Shown here one piece after another: positions 49,168 through 57,152 of a DNA stretch of 64,000 nt. Under the pieces are notes generated by a model. It was not told where the DNA came from and ran no database searches. It worked only from the letters and a program-made list of their open reading frames with translations. Source of the DNA: Phycisphaerae bacterium (GTDB taxonomy: Bacteria > Planctomycetota > Phycisphaerae > UBA1845); assembly GCA_029260215.1 (NCBI GenBank), contig JAJDDQ010000066.1, forward strand, positions 124,001 to 188,000, given 5' to 3'. Position numbers and translations under genes: made by a program. Each line of letters begins with the position of its first letter. Positions within the stretch are counted from its first letter, which is position 1.

Positions 49168-51462
49168 GTGTGGACTAGGTCTGGAGTTGGAGACGGTATC
49201 CTGAAAGTTACGTTGCCTGACGGCACCTGCCTGGACATGCCGGACGGGTGCTCCACCCTTGATGTGGCGGAAAAAATCGGACCGGGGTTGGCCAAGGCGG
49301 CCGTCGCCGGTTGTTACACGATCGACGGGCATGTCGAAACCGTTGATCTGAATCGTCCGCTTCCGGGCGATTGCGCCATCCGGATCTTCACCAAATCGGA
49401 CGATTCCGACGAAAGCCTTTTCGTGTTGCGACACAGTACCGCCCACGTGATGGCCGAGGCGATCTGCAAGCTCTATCCCAGCGCCAAGCTGGTCTACGGC
49501 CCACCGTTGGAAGACGGTTTCTATTACGATATCGATCTCGAAGAGCCGATCTCGGCGGACGCGTTCGCGAAAATCGAAGAGGAGATGAATCGCATCATCA
49601 AGGAGAACAAACCTTTCACGCGCTACGAAATGACGCGCGAAGAGGGCATGTGCAAACTCCGCGATGAGGGCAACCGATACAAAATCGACAACGCCGACCG
49701 CGCCGAAGGCGACGCTTTGAGCTTCTACGTAACAGGCGATCAGCCGGGCCGCGATTTCGAAGACCTCTGCCGAGGCCCGCACGTGCCGAGCACCGGCGTG
49801 ATTCGTGCGTTCAAGATTCGGCAGGTGAGTGCTGCATACTATCGCGGCGACGCCAACGAGCAGTCCCTGCAACGTGTGTACGGAACAGCCTATTACTCCA
49901 AAAAGTCGTTGAAGGCTTATCTGGAGCGGCTGGAAGAAGCGAAGAAGCGCGACCACCGCGTCATCGGCAAGCAACTTGACCTGTTCTACATCGACGAAGC
50001 CGTTGGGCAGGGGCTGGTGCTCTGGGCACCGGCCGGTGCGACGATTCGCAAGGAATTGCAAAATTTCATCTCGGCGGAGTTGGCCAAGAGAGGCTACCAC
50101 GAGGTGTTCACGCCCCACATCGGCAAGCTCGGTTTGTACCGTACCAGCGGCCACTTCCCCTATTACGAAGATTCGCAGTTCCCGCCGTTGCAGTCGGCGC
50201 GCGAGAACGCCAAGCCGCTCATGAAGCTGCTCCGTGACAGCAGGAATGCGTACACGCTGCCGGAGGCAGAGCGCGAGCGAACGCTGGTCAAGCAGGCCGG
50301 CGTGCGCGAGTCGGAATATCCGTGGGACGAAAAGGATCCGGTTCGACGTTGCAGCATCGTGCGTCAACTGTGCATGGCTGGCATGGAGATGTGCTCGTGT
50401 GCGGAAATCGCAAACCGTTGCGAGAAGGGTGGCGAGGAGGGCTTCCTGCTGAGGCCCATGAACTGCCCGCACCACATCAGGATTTACGCAAGCCGCCCGC
50501 ACAGTTATCGCGATCTTCCGGTTCGCCTGGCAGAGTTCGGAACGGTGTATCGCTGGGAGCAGTCGGGCGAGTTGAACGGCATGACGCGCGTGCGCGGCTT
50601 TACGCAAGACGACGCCCACCTTTTCTGCACGCCGGAGCAGGTGCATGAGGAGCTGATCGGCTGCCTGGAACTTGTGAAGATCATCTTCGAGACGCTGGGC
50701 ATGACCGACTATCGCGTACGCCTCGGGCTTCGCGACACCGATTCGGACAAGTTCGTGGGCGACCCGTCAAACTGGGACAAAGCGGAGCAGGCCTGCCGCG
50801 AAGCGGCGCAGACACTGGGCGTCTCGTTTTCCGAAGAAAAAGGCGAAGCTGCCTTCTATGGTCCGAAGATCGACTTCGTGGTCAAGGATTGCATAGGCCG
50901 GGAATGGCAGCTTGGCACGGTGCAGGTGGACTACGGGCTGCCCGAGCGATTCGGTCTGACCTATGTCGGTGCGGATAATTGCGAGCACAGGCCCGTCATG
51001 ATTCACCGCGCACCGTTTGGTAGCATGGAGCGATTCATTGGTCTGCTGATCGAACACTTCGCCGGTTCGTTCCCGCTGTGGTTGTCGCCTGTGCAGGTCG
51101 CGGTGCTGACCGTCAGCGAAAAGAGCGTGGACTACGCACGCGGGATTCACAATCGTCTGCGCGAAGCGGGCATCCGCGTGCATCTCGACGACACCGACGA
51201 ACGCATCGGCCCCAAGAAGCACAACATGCGCGCCCGCAAAGTGCCCTACCTGCTCGTGGTCGGGGAGCGCGAAGCTGCGGAGCAGGCTGTCAACGTCAAC
51301 GATTCCAAGGGCAGCGCTGTGGGGACGATTCCATTCGAACAGTTCCTGGCTGGCTGCCGGGAGGAAATTGAAACAAAAGGTATACGAACGGTCCGCACGC
51401 ACGGCGCGTCGCCTGCGTCCGACACGTTCAACAAGGAGGTACCCAACTCATCGCCAAGATAA
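49168..51462 (+). CDS. thrS: Threonyl-tRNA synthetase with a Cys-rich insertion
   Basis: Charges tRNA-Thr. Order of domains: TGS (LKVTLPDGTCLDMPDG), the SAD editing domain (HSTAHVMAEAI; DLCRGPHVPSTG), class II catalytic core (motif 2 VYRWEQSGELNGMTRVRGFT; motif 3 MIHRAPFGSMERFIG) and anticodon-binding domain (VAVLTVSEKSVDYA). Zinc ligands are Cys in MNCPHH and His in QDDAH and MIHRA. At 764 aa it is longer than the roughly 640-aa bacterial norm because about 75 residues (near 340-422) are inserted between YEDSQFPPL and EEGFLLRPMN, including CMAGMEMCSC...RC. GTG 49168 has no ribosome site; GGAG at 49189-49192 points instead to ATC 49198 or CTG 49201. infC overlaps its 3' end. Confidence 0.95.
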   Translation: MWTRSGVGDGILKVTLPDGTCLDMPDGCSTLDVAEKIGPGLAKAAVAGCYTIDGHVETVDLNRPLPGDCAIRIFTKSDDSDESLFVLRHSTAHVMAEAICKLYPSAKLVYGPPLEDGFYYDIDLEEPISADAFAKIEEEMNRIIKENKPFTRYEMTREEGMCKLRDEGNRYKIDNADRAEGDALSFYVTGDQPGRDFEDLCRGPHVPSTGVIRAFKIRQVSAAYYRGDANEQSLQRVYGTAYYSKKSLKAYLERLEEAKKRDHRVIGKQLDLFYIDEAVGQGLVLWAPAGATIRKELQNFISAELAKRGYHEVFTPHIGKLGLYRTSGHFPYYEDSQFPPLQSARENAKPLMKLLRDSRNAYTLPEAERERTLVKQAGVRESEYPWDEKDPVRRCSIVRQLCMAGMEMCSCAEIANRCEKGGEEGFLLRPMNCPHHIRIYASRPHSYRDLPVRLAEFGTVYRWEQSGELNGMTRVRGFTQDDAHLFCTPEQVHEELIGCLELVKIIFETLGMTDYRVRLGLRDTDSDKFVGDPSNWDKAEQACREAAQTLGVSFSEEKGEAAFYGPKIDFVVKDCIGREWQLGTVQVDYGLPERFGLTYVGADNCEHRPVMIHRAPFGSMERFIGLLIEHFAGSFPLWLSPVQVAVLTVSEKSVDYARGIHNRLREAGIRVHLDDTDERIGPKKHNMRARKVPYLLVVGEREAAEQAVNVNDSKGSAVGTIPFEQFLAGCREEIETKGIRTVRTHGASPASDTFNKEVPNSSPR

Positions 51463-51956
51463 CACGCACGAACGAGAGGATTACGTACAGCCCCGTACGA
51501 CTGATCGATCACAATGATGTCCAGCGCGGCGTCGTGCCGACCGACGATGCACTTCAAATTGCGCGGGAAGCGGGCATGGACCTCGTCGAGGTCTCACCCA
51601 ACGAATCGCCCCCCGTCTGCCGTATCATCGACTGGGGAAGGCACAAGTACGAACAGCGCAAACGACTCAAAAAACAGCAAAGTCACGAAACCGTTCTGAA
51701 AGAAGTGCGTTTGCGCCCCAAGACAGACGATAATGACCGGCAAATCAAGATAAATCGCGCCCGCAAATTCCTGGAGCAGGGACACAAGGTTCAGTTCACC
51801 ATGCTGTTTCGCGGACGCGAACGGGCGCACCCCGACATCGCGATGAACATCTTCAAAGCAATTGTTGAGGGTCTGACAGAGCTGGCCAAGGTCGAACGCG
51901 CTGCCCGAATCGACGGACGCCGCATGACGATGGTGCTAACACCGGCCAAACGCTGA
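51450..51956 (+). CDS. infC: Translation initiation factor IF-3, AUC start
   Basis: Binds the 30S subunit, prevents 50S joining and proofreads start codons. The N-domain (TRTNERITYSPVRLIDHNDV, LQIAREAGMDLVEVSPNESP, PVCRIIDWGRHKYEQRKR) and C-domain (KEVRLRPKTDDNDRQIKINR, FLEQGHKVQFTMLFRGRE) are complete. The N-terminal residues lie upstream of any ATG, GTG or TTG in frame, while AAGGAGGT (51433-51440) sits 9 nt before ATC 51450. I therefore assign AUC as the start, giving 168 aa. A non-AUG start (AUU in E. coli) is known to let IF-3 repress its own translation. The start overlaps the thrS stop by 13 nt, implying coupling. rpmI and rplT do not follow. Confidence 0.95.
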   Translation: MAKITRTNERITYSPVRLIDHNDVQRGVVPTDDALQIAREAGMDLVEVSPNESPPVCRIIDWGRHKYEQRKRLKKQQSHETVLKEVRLRPKTDDNDRQIKINRARKFLEQGHKVQFTMLFRGRERAHPDIAMNIFKAIVEGLTELAKVERAARIDGRRMTMVLTPAKR

Positions 51957-51972
51957 CCGGTTGCCCTGGCAA

Positions 51973-52048
51973 AGCGCATCGGGCAGGTATCAACCTTGGT
52001 CGGCGGGTTGCGTCCGCTCGGGCGACTCTCCAAGGTGGGCGCTCTCTT
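51973..52048 (+). ncRNA. Structured RNA-like motif, copy 1 (after infC)
   Basis: A long stem ACCTTGG (51993-51999)/CCAAGGT (52030-52036) encloses GGCGGGTTGCGTCCGC and CTCGGGCGACTCT; an outer stem AGCGC/GCGCT closes it. About 60 central bases match 57041-57104 with five or six changes. It sits between infC and a convergent gene, with no downstream gene on the same strand. Confidence 0.5.
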
Positions 52049-52134
52049 GTATTGGAGTAACAGGCCAGCCATGTGCCACCGCAGTTTCTTGTCACCCGAC
52101 ATTGCACACGGCTGCCCTGCTACGTCGTGGCGAA

Positions 52135-53700
52135 TTACGGGCAAGCGCCGAACACGACTGTGTTGGCACAGCCGGTCTGCGTGATGCTTGTCGTGCCGTT
52201 GGTGGCGCCCGCGACATTCAAACCCAGATCGGCGGTCGTGGCGTGGCAGCCTACCACGGTAATGTCGCCGCCCAGATCGCCGTCACTCCCGTCAGCCAGA
52301 TCGTCCAGAACCTCAATGCAGCCGTCATACGTGATCGCGGACAGCGTGCCCGGAGGTGGATTGGGGCCAAAGTAGATGTCGCCCGCTGCATTGAAATCGC
52401 CCTCGCTCGCATTCACGGTAATTGTGCCGCTCAGTCCGCCCAATGAATAAATCGACGAACGCGAACTGGTGTCCTCGTGAATGGTAATGTCGCCGTCGAT
52501 CACGCCGCCGACATCAATACGCCCACCGGCTACTCGGCCTTCGATGAGAATTTCGGACAGTGCGCCTGTGTCGCCGGTAATGTCGATGCCGCCACTGTGG
52601 TCGTCTTCGATATTGATGTCGCTGGTGAGATCGCCGCCCACGTCAATGAGGCCTTTGGATTGCAGTGAGCCGAACACGTGAACCAATCCTCCGAGATCGG
52701 TCGTAATGTCCAGTGTCCCGCCGAGATTGAGCATACCCATCGTAATGTCAGCCTCATACGCACGAACAATGCCGGCAAGGTCACCGACCGTGGAAAGGTT
52801 GCCGATGGTCAGTCCGCCGTCGAGCCATTTGATATTGCGTGCATCGACTTCAGCCCCACTGGGAAGGTCAGACTTGATCCACACGGTGACGTCGGCGGTG
52901 TTGCCGCCGGCAGTTGCGAATGGGCCTACGCGCAGGCGGGCGTCTGTGTCCATCTCTTCGATGGTGATGTGCGAATCGTTCGTGGCGTTGAGCAAGATGT
53001 CGAGATCGCCATTGTCGATGATGTCCAAAACAATGATGCTCGCGTCGTTCAGTTCGGCGATGGAGACGTCGCCGGCGGTGATGTCGTCGATGAGGAGTGT
53101 GTGCGTCGATCCGCCGATGTCACCGAACGTCCCTTCAAACGACAGGCCGGCTGCGTGGGGAACGGTGATGTTGCCGGTTACGGTGCCCTTTATGACGAAG
53201 AGGCCGTCAATGTCGCCGCCGACACCGGCGGAATCCTCCACGACTTTGAGATCACCGCTGAGGTCGCCCGTGACCACGCCGGCCAGCCGCGAGTGTCCCG
53301 ACCAGCTTGAGGCGCTCAGTACGATGCTCTTGATGTTGGCGGCTCCGGTGCTGACGGTTACCGGGTTCAAAATCGATACGGCAAAGTCCTCGTCGGCTCC
53401 GCTCGGTGCCAGCGTGAGGTCGCCGAGGTCGTAGACCTTGGTGTCCGTGCTGCTCACCTGCGACCAGACGAGCCAATCCGACGCGCCGCTCTTGAGTGCG
53501 ACGTCCGGATTGTCGGGGTCGGTGAGGTCGAATGTCACATTTACACCGACCAACACCTGTCCTGTTCTCTTGGCGCATACGTACGGGCTGGTTCCTACGC
53601 ACGCCTGCCCGCCCATAGTATCGGCGGCTCCCAGCAAAATGCAGGCGGCTCCCAGCAGGATGCTCAAAACGACGTTCTTCTGAATGTTCATGAAACTCAT
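52135..53700 (-). CDS. Secreted beta-solenoid-like repeat protein
   Basis: Start ATG 53700 lies 7 nt after AGAGGA and yields a signal peptide (MSFMNIQKNVVLSILLGAACILLGAADTMG); 521 aa. I do not recognise a named family. From about residue 130 the chain is built of irregular short beta repeats: VVTGDLSGDLKVVED, KGTVTGNITVPH, GSLQSKGLIDVGGDLTSDIN, GRVAGGRIDVGGVIDGDITI. This is the pattern of a parallel beta-helix or polymer-like surface protein. Four Cys lie near the ends (CVGTSPYVC; CIEV; CANTVVFGAC). Likely an exported adhesin or surface component. Upstream, 72 nt separate it from the divergent gene at 53773. Confidence 0.8.
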   Translation of the reverse strand: MSFMNIQKNVVLSILLGAACILLGAADTMGGQACVGTSPYVCAKRTGQVLVGVNVTFDLTDPDNPDVALKSGASDWLVWSQVSSTDTKVYDLGDLTLAPSGADEDFAVSILNPVTVSTGAANIKSIVLSASSWSGHSRLAGVVTGDLSGDLKVVEDSAGVGGDIDGLFVIKGTVTGNITVPHAAGLSFEGTFGDIGGSTHTLLIDDITAGDVSIAELNDASIIVLDIIDNGDLDILLNATNDSHITIEEMDTDARLRVGPFATAGGNTADVTVWIKSDLPSGAEVDARNIKWLDGGLTIGNLSTVGDLAGIVRAYEADITMGMLNLGGTLDITTDLGGLVHVFGSLQSKGLIDVGGDLTSDINIEDDHSGGIDITGDTGALSEILIEGRVAGGRIDVGGVIDGDITIHEDTSSRSSIYSLGGLSGTITVNASEGDFNAAGDIYFGPNPPPGTLSAITYDGCIEVLDDLADGSDGDLGGDITVVGCHATTADLGLNVAGATNGTTSITQTGCANTVVFGACP

Positions 53701-53772
53701 TTGAATTCCTCTCGGTCTTTCGTTAAAATTACGTGGCAAAATACGGTTCATCTTTTCTCGGGGAAACGACTG

Positions 53773-54648
53773 GTGAAAGCGAAATCCAAACCAATGTTGA
53801 ATGCACTCCTTGCATGGGCAACATTGGCCGTCGCGATATTTGCGTGGTCGGGGGCGACCGTGAGCGCGGAGGTATTCTCATGGGAATGCAACTCCCTTCC
53901 CGTGGATGGAGGTTGGACGTTTCTCGGCGAATTCTGCGAACCCACGACATGGATCGCTGATGGCTCGTACTTTCAGGAAGTGGATGACGATACCTGCCCC
54001 AATGAACCCGTCGGTGAGAGCGAAGGTTATCGTCGCGAATTGGTCGATTTTCTGGACCATCCGCAATTCTGGGTAGAGTGGCGCGTGGAGGGCGACGGCC
54101 CTGCGTCCGAATTGTTTGCAGGTGCGCCAACGGCGTTGGGGCTCGCAAATTCGTTCGGAATCAGCTACACCTTTTTCATTGCCCGCGACATGGCCAAGCT
54201 GAATCGCGACAACCTGCTTCCAATCATTTTCGCGACGTTCGATGCGGGCGTCGCACACACGCACCGCCTGGAACTTTTCGGCGACGAGTTGTACGCCTGG
54301 TACATCGACGGCGATCTTGTCGATTCCGGAGTTCCGGAAGGCCCGTTCCCGTCATTCGACGCGTTCATCGTATGGGCTGGCTCCTCCTGGCATGAGCCCG
54401 CCCTGAATCGCTGGGACTACATTCGCTACGGCGACCTTCAAGAACCGTTCTCCGGCGATTTCGATTCCGACGGCGACCGCGACGGACGCGACGCTTTCTA
54501 CTTCGCCGAGTGCATCGCCGAGCGCGGCAACGGTCCCGGCGCACCCGCCGACCCCGGCTGCCCGTGGGCCGACATGGACGCCGACGGCGACGTGGACTTC
54601 GCCGACTTCGGCCAATTCCAACGCGCCTTCACCGGAAGCGACGAGTGA
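53773..54648 (+). CDS. Secreted EF-hand-tailed protein, tandem paralogue 1
   Basis: GTG 53773 follows GGGGAAA by 8 nt and gives a signal peptide (KAKSKPMLNALLAWATLAVAIFAW, cleavage after TVSA); 291 aa. The mature protein starts EVFSWECNSLPVDGGWTFLG and contains SYFQEVDDD, FWVEWRVEGDGPASELF, TFFIARDMAKLNRDNLLPII and HTHRLELFGDELYAWYIDGD, a laminin-G or concanavalin-like sandwich pattern (inference). SWHEPALNRWDYIRYGDLQE leads to a terminal EF-hand pair (GDFDSDGDRDGRDAFYFAEC; DMDADGDVDFADFGQF). First of three adjacent paralogues; its stop overlaps the next start (GTGA). Confidence 0.82.
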   Translation: MKAKSKPMLNALLAWATLAVAIFAWSGATVSAEVFSWECNSLPVDGGWTFLGEFCEPTTWIADGSYFQEVDDDTCPNEPVGESEGYRRELVDFLDHPQFWVEWRVEGDGPASELFAGAPTALGLANSFGISYTFFIARDMAKLNRDNLLPIIFATFDAGVAHTHRLELFGDELYAWYIDGDLVDSGVPEGPFPSFDAFIVWAGSSWHEPALNRWDYIRYGDLQEPFSGDFDSDGDRDGRDAFYFAECIAERGNGPGAPADPGCPWADMDADGDVDFADFGQFQRAFTGSDE

Positions 54649-55490
54649 TTCGGCACCTCTGTGGGCTGTGTCTGCTCCAACTCTCTTGCGGGGCGACCGT
54701 GAACGCGGAGGTATTCTCATGGGAATGCAACTCCCTTCCCGTGGACAGTGGTTGGATGTTTCTCGGCGAATTCTGTGAACCTACGACATGGATCGCTGAT
54801 GGATCGTATTTTCAAGAAGTTGACGACGATTCCTGTCCCAAGGAACCTGTCGGTGAAAGTGAAGCATTCGAGCGGAGCTTGGATGATTATCTTGCGAGCG
54901 CACAATTCTGGATCGAGTGGCGAGTTGAGGGAAACGGAAATACTTCCGAGCTGATTTTTGGAGCACCCGCAGCGTTGGGAATGGGAGACCCCTTTACCGG
55001 TGTGAATTACACGTTCGTTGTGGCACGGGACATGGCCAAGCTGAACCGCGGCAACCTGCTTCCAATTATCTTCGCGCCATTCGCTGCAGGTGTCGCACAC
55101 ACGCACCGCTTGGAACTTCTTGGTGACGAATGGTACGCATGGTACATTGATGGTCATCTCGTGGATTCTGGTATGCCATCAGGGGCGTTTCCCTCGCGTA
55201 TCGCGACGCTGACTTGGTTGGGCCGTTCGTGGCATGAGCCCGCCCTGAACCGCTGGGACTACATTCGCTACGGCGATCTTCAAGAACCGTTCTCCGGCGA
55301 TTTCGATTCCGACGGCGACCGCGACGGGCGCGACGCTTTCTACTTCGCCGAGTGCATCGCCGAGCGCGGCAACGGCCCCGGTGCACCCGCTGACCCCGGC
55401 TGCCCCTGGGCAGACATGGACGCCGACGGCGATGTAGACTTCGCCGACTTCGGAACGTTTCAACGCACCTTCACCGGAAGCAACGAGTGA
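54645..55490 (+). CDS. Secreted EF-hand-tailed protein, tandem paralogue 2
   Basis: GTG 54645 overlaps the previous TGA in a GTGA. The 281-aa product has a signal peptide MIRHLCGLCLLQLSCGATVNA and then EVFSWECNSLPVDSGWMFLG. It is the most diverged of the three in the middle (AFERSLDDYLASAQFWIEW, IFGAPAALGMGDPFTGVNYT), but the last 85 residues are almost the same as in copies 1 and 3, and DNA identity there is nearly complete. The longer 54510 frame is not used because its upstream part overlaps copy 1 in another frame. Translation probably depends on coupling, as no ribosome site is visible. Confidence 0.8.
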   Translation: MIRHLCGLCLLQLSCGATVNAEVFSWECNSLPVDSGWMFLGEFCEPTTWIADGSYFQEVDDDSCPKEPVGESEAFERSLDDYLASAQFWIEWRVEGNGNTSELIFGAPAALGMGDPFTGVNYTFVVARDMAKLNRGNLLPIIFAPFAAGVAHTHRLELLGDEWYAWYIDGHLVDSGMPSGAFPSRIATLTWLGRSWHEPALNRWDYIRYGDLQEPFSGDFDSDGDRDGRDAFYFAECIAERGNGPGAPADPGCPWADMDADGDVDFADFGTFQRTFTGSNE

Positions 55491-56365
55491 TCTGGCATCT
55501 CTGCAGGTTGTGTCTGCTCCAACTCTCTTGCGGGGCGATCGTGAACGCGGAGGTATTCTCATGGGAATGCAACTCCCTTCCCGTGGATGGAGGTTGGACG
55601 TTTCTCGGCGAATTCTGTGAACCCACGACATGGATCGCTGATGGCTCGTACTTTCAGGAAGTGGACGACGATTCCTGCCCCAAGGAGCCCGTCGGCGAGA
55701 GTGAGGCCTACCGTCGGGAATTGGTCGACTTTCTGGACCATCCGCAATTCTGGGTGGAGTGGCGCGTGGAGGGCGATGGCCCCGCCTCCGAGTTGTTTGC
55801 AGGTTCGCCGACGGCGTTGGGGCTCGGGACGTCGTTCGGAATCAATTATACCTTCTTCGTTGCCCGCGACATGGCCAAGCTGAATCGTGACAATCTGCTC
55901 CCAATCATTTTCGCGCCGTTCGATGCGGGCGTCGCACACACGCACCGCCTGGAGCTTTTCGGCGACGAGTTGTACGCCTGGTACATCGACGGCGATCTTG
56001 TCGATTCCGGGGTTCCCGAAGGCCCGTTCCCGTCGTTCGACGCCCGCATCACATGGGTTGGGTCGTCTTGGCATGAGCCCGCCTTGAACCGCTGGGACTA
56101 CATTCGCTACGGCGATCTTCAAGAACCGTTCTCCGGTGATTTCGATTCCGACGGCGATCACGACGGACGCGACGCTTTCTACTTCGCCGAGTGCATCGCC
56201 GAGCGCGGCAACGGCCCCGGCGCACCCGCCGACCCCGGCTGCCCTTGGGCCGACATGGACGCCGACGGCGACGTGGACTTCGCCGACTTCGGAGCGTTCC
56301 AACGCACCTTCACCGGCTCCACCGACGAGGCTGACGCAGGCAACGGCAGCAACGGCGGCGAGTAG
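55487..56365 (+). CDS. Secreted EF-hand-tailed protein, tandem paralogue 3
   Basis: GTG 55487 again overlaps the previous stop as GTGA; 292 aa. The signal peptide (MIWHLCRLCLLQLSCGAIVNA) is like copy 2, but the mature domain is closer to copy 1 (YRRELVDFLDHPQFWVEW, FAGSPTALGLGTSFGINYT). It therefore looks like a mosaic of its neighbours. The EF-hand tail is followed by an extra Asn/Gly/Glu-rich end (DEADAGNGSNGGE) absent from the others. Role unknown; co-translation with copies 1 and 2 suggests they act together. Confidence 0.82.
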   Translation: MIWHLCRLCLLQLSCGAIVNAEVFSWECNSLPVDGGWTFLGEFCEPTTWIADGSYFQEVDDDSCPKEPVGESEAYRRELVDFLDHPQFWVEWRVEGDGPASELFAGSPTALGLGTSFGINYTFFVARDMAKLNRDNLLPIIFAPFDAGVAHTHRLELFGDELYAWYIDGDLVDSGVPEGPFPSFDARITWVGSSWHEPALNRWDYIRYGDLQEPFSGDFDSDGDHDGRDAFYFAECIAERGNGPGAPADPGCPWADMDADGDVDFADFGAFQRTFTGSTDEADAGNGSNGGE

Positions 56366-56734
56366 GCCTACCGTCCAGCGCGGTTGATTTGCCCGCGATG
56401 CACATTCGTTTTCAACAATTTCGCTCAATTCCCCGCTCCGATCAGCACTGACACGGCATCGTGCGTAGTGCGATATTCAATACCATGCGCTATGGATTTG
56501 CGAATGCCAAGTAAAATCACGTTAATTGTGTTTCAGTGGGTGACAGTTTTCGACCGCGCGCCGTAAATTTGTCACACTGGGTAAATGGGGGGGGGGGTAG
56601 GCAAGTAAGGTAGACGCACCGGAACTGTCCGGTCTGCCAGCACAGGCAGGTATTTCTCGACGACGTGTAATTCTTCAGCCATGTGCAATGCGAAGCTACG
56701 TTCCGTCGTCACCTTGCGACAAAATACGATCTTT

Positions 56735-56858
56735 TCCCCCCTTGCAAAGGGGGGATACAGGGGGGTCTGGATCGGAGTAACGCTTTGGTTCGTGGAAAGA
56801 GCCTGATTCTGGACGCTCCCGACATGGTCGCGTCCAGCCTCCTTCTGAAGGAGGGGAG
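56735..56858 (-). repeat. Double-hairpin repeat, second copy
   Basis: Hairpins CCCCCCTTGCAAAGGGGGG (56736-56755 region) and CCTCCTTCTGAAGGAGGGG (56840-56858) bound about 120 bp. The interior GGGGATACAGGGGGGTCTGG matches the reverse complement of the unit at 25981-26082. Confidence 0.65.
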
Positions 56859-57026
56859 GAAGAGGGTTATTATCGCATCCACGATATCCAATAACGTTTG
56901 TCGCCATTCGGAATTGCACGCGGCTGAACTCTTGCGACGACGTAACATGAGCAGAGGAGTTACTTAAGGACCAGGAAACCGCTGCCACGAAGAACACCCA
57001 TGTTCTTCAACGTCCTGCCGGTTTTC

Positions 57027-57108
57027 GAGCATCGCACAACGGGCAGGAATCAACCTTTGTTGGCGGGTTGCGTCCGCTCGGGCGACTCTCTAAGGTGGGT
57101 GCTCTTGT
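57027..57108 (+). ncRNA. Structured RNA-like motif, copy 2 (upstream of sat)
   Basis: Matches 51973-52048: stem ACCTTTG (57053-57059)/CTAAGGT (57090-57096) around the invariant GGCGGGTTGCGTCCGCTCGG core. The outer stem here is GAGCA/TGCTC instead of AGCGC/GCGCT, a paired change. It ends about 45 nt before the sat start, in a 5'-UTR position. Confidence 0.5.
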
Positions 57109-57152
57109 TTTGGACCTTCGTATTGACGAACGAGTTGGAAAGGTGACAGAAA

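Larger units (their letters stand above)
56366..57152 (+). other. 787-nt intergenic region upstream of sat
   Basis: No gene is supported. In order it holds an AT-richer stretch (about 56400-56580), an uninterrupted run of 11 G (56587-56597), a double-hairpin repeat (56735-56858) and an RNA-like motif (57027-57104). A ribosome site AAAGGTGA lies before sat. The sat promoter is probably inside, but I cannot fix it. Confidence 0.6.
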
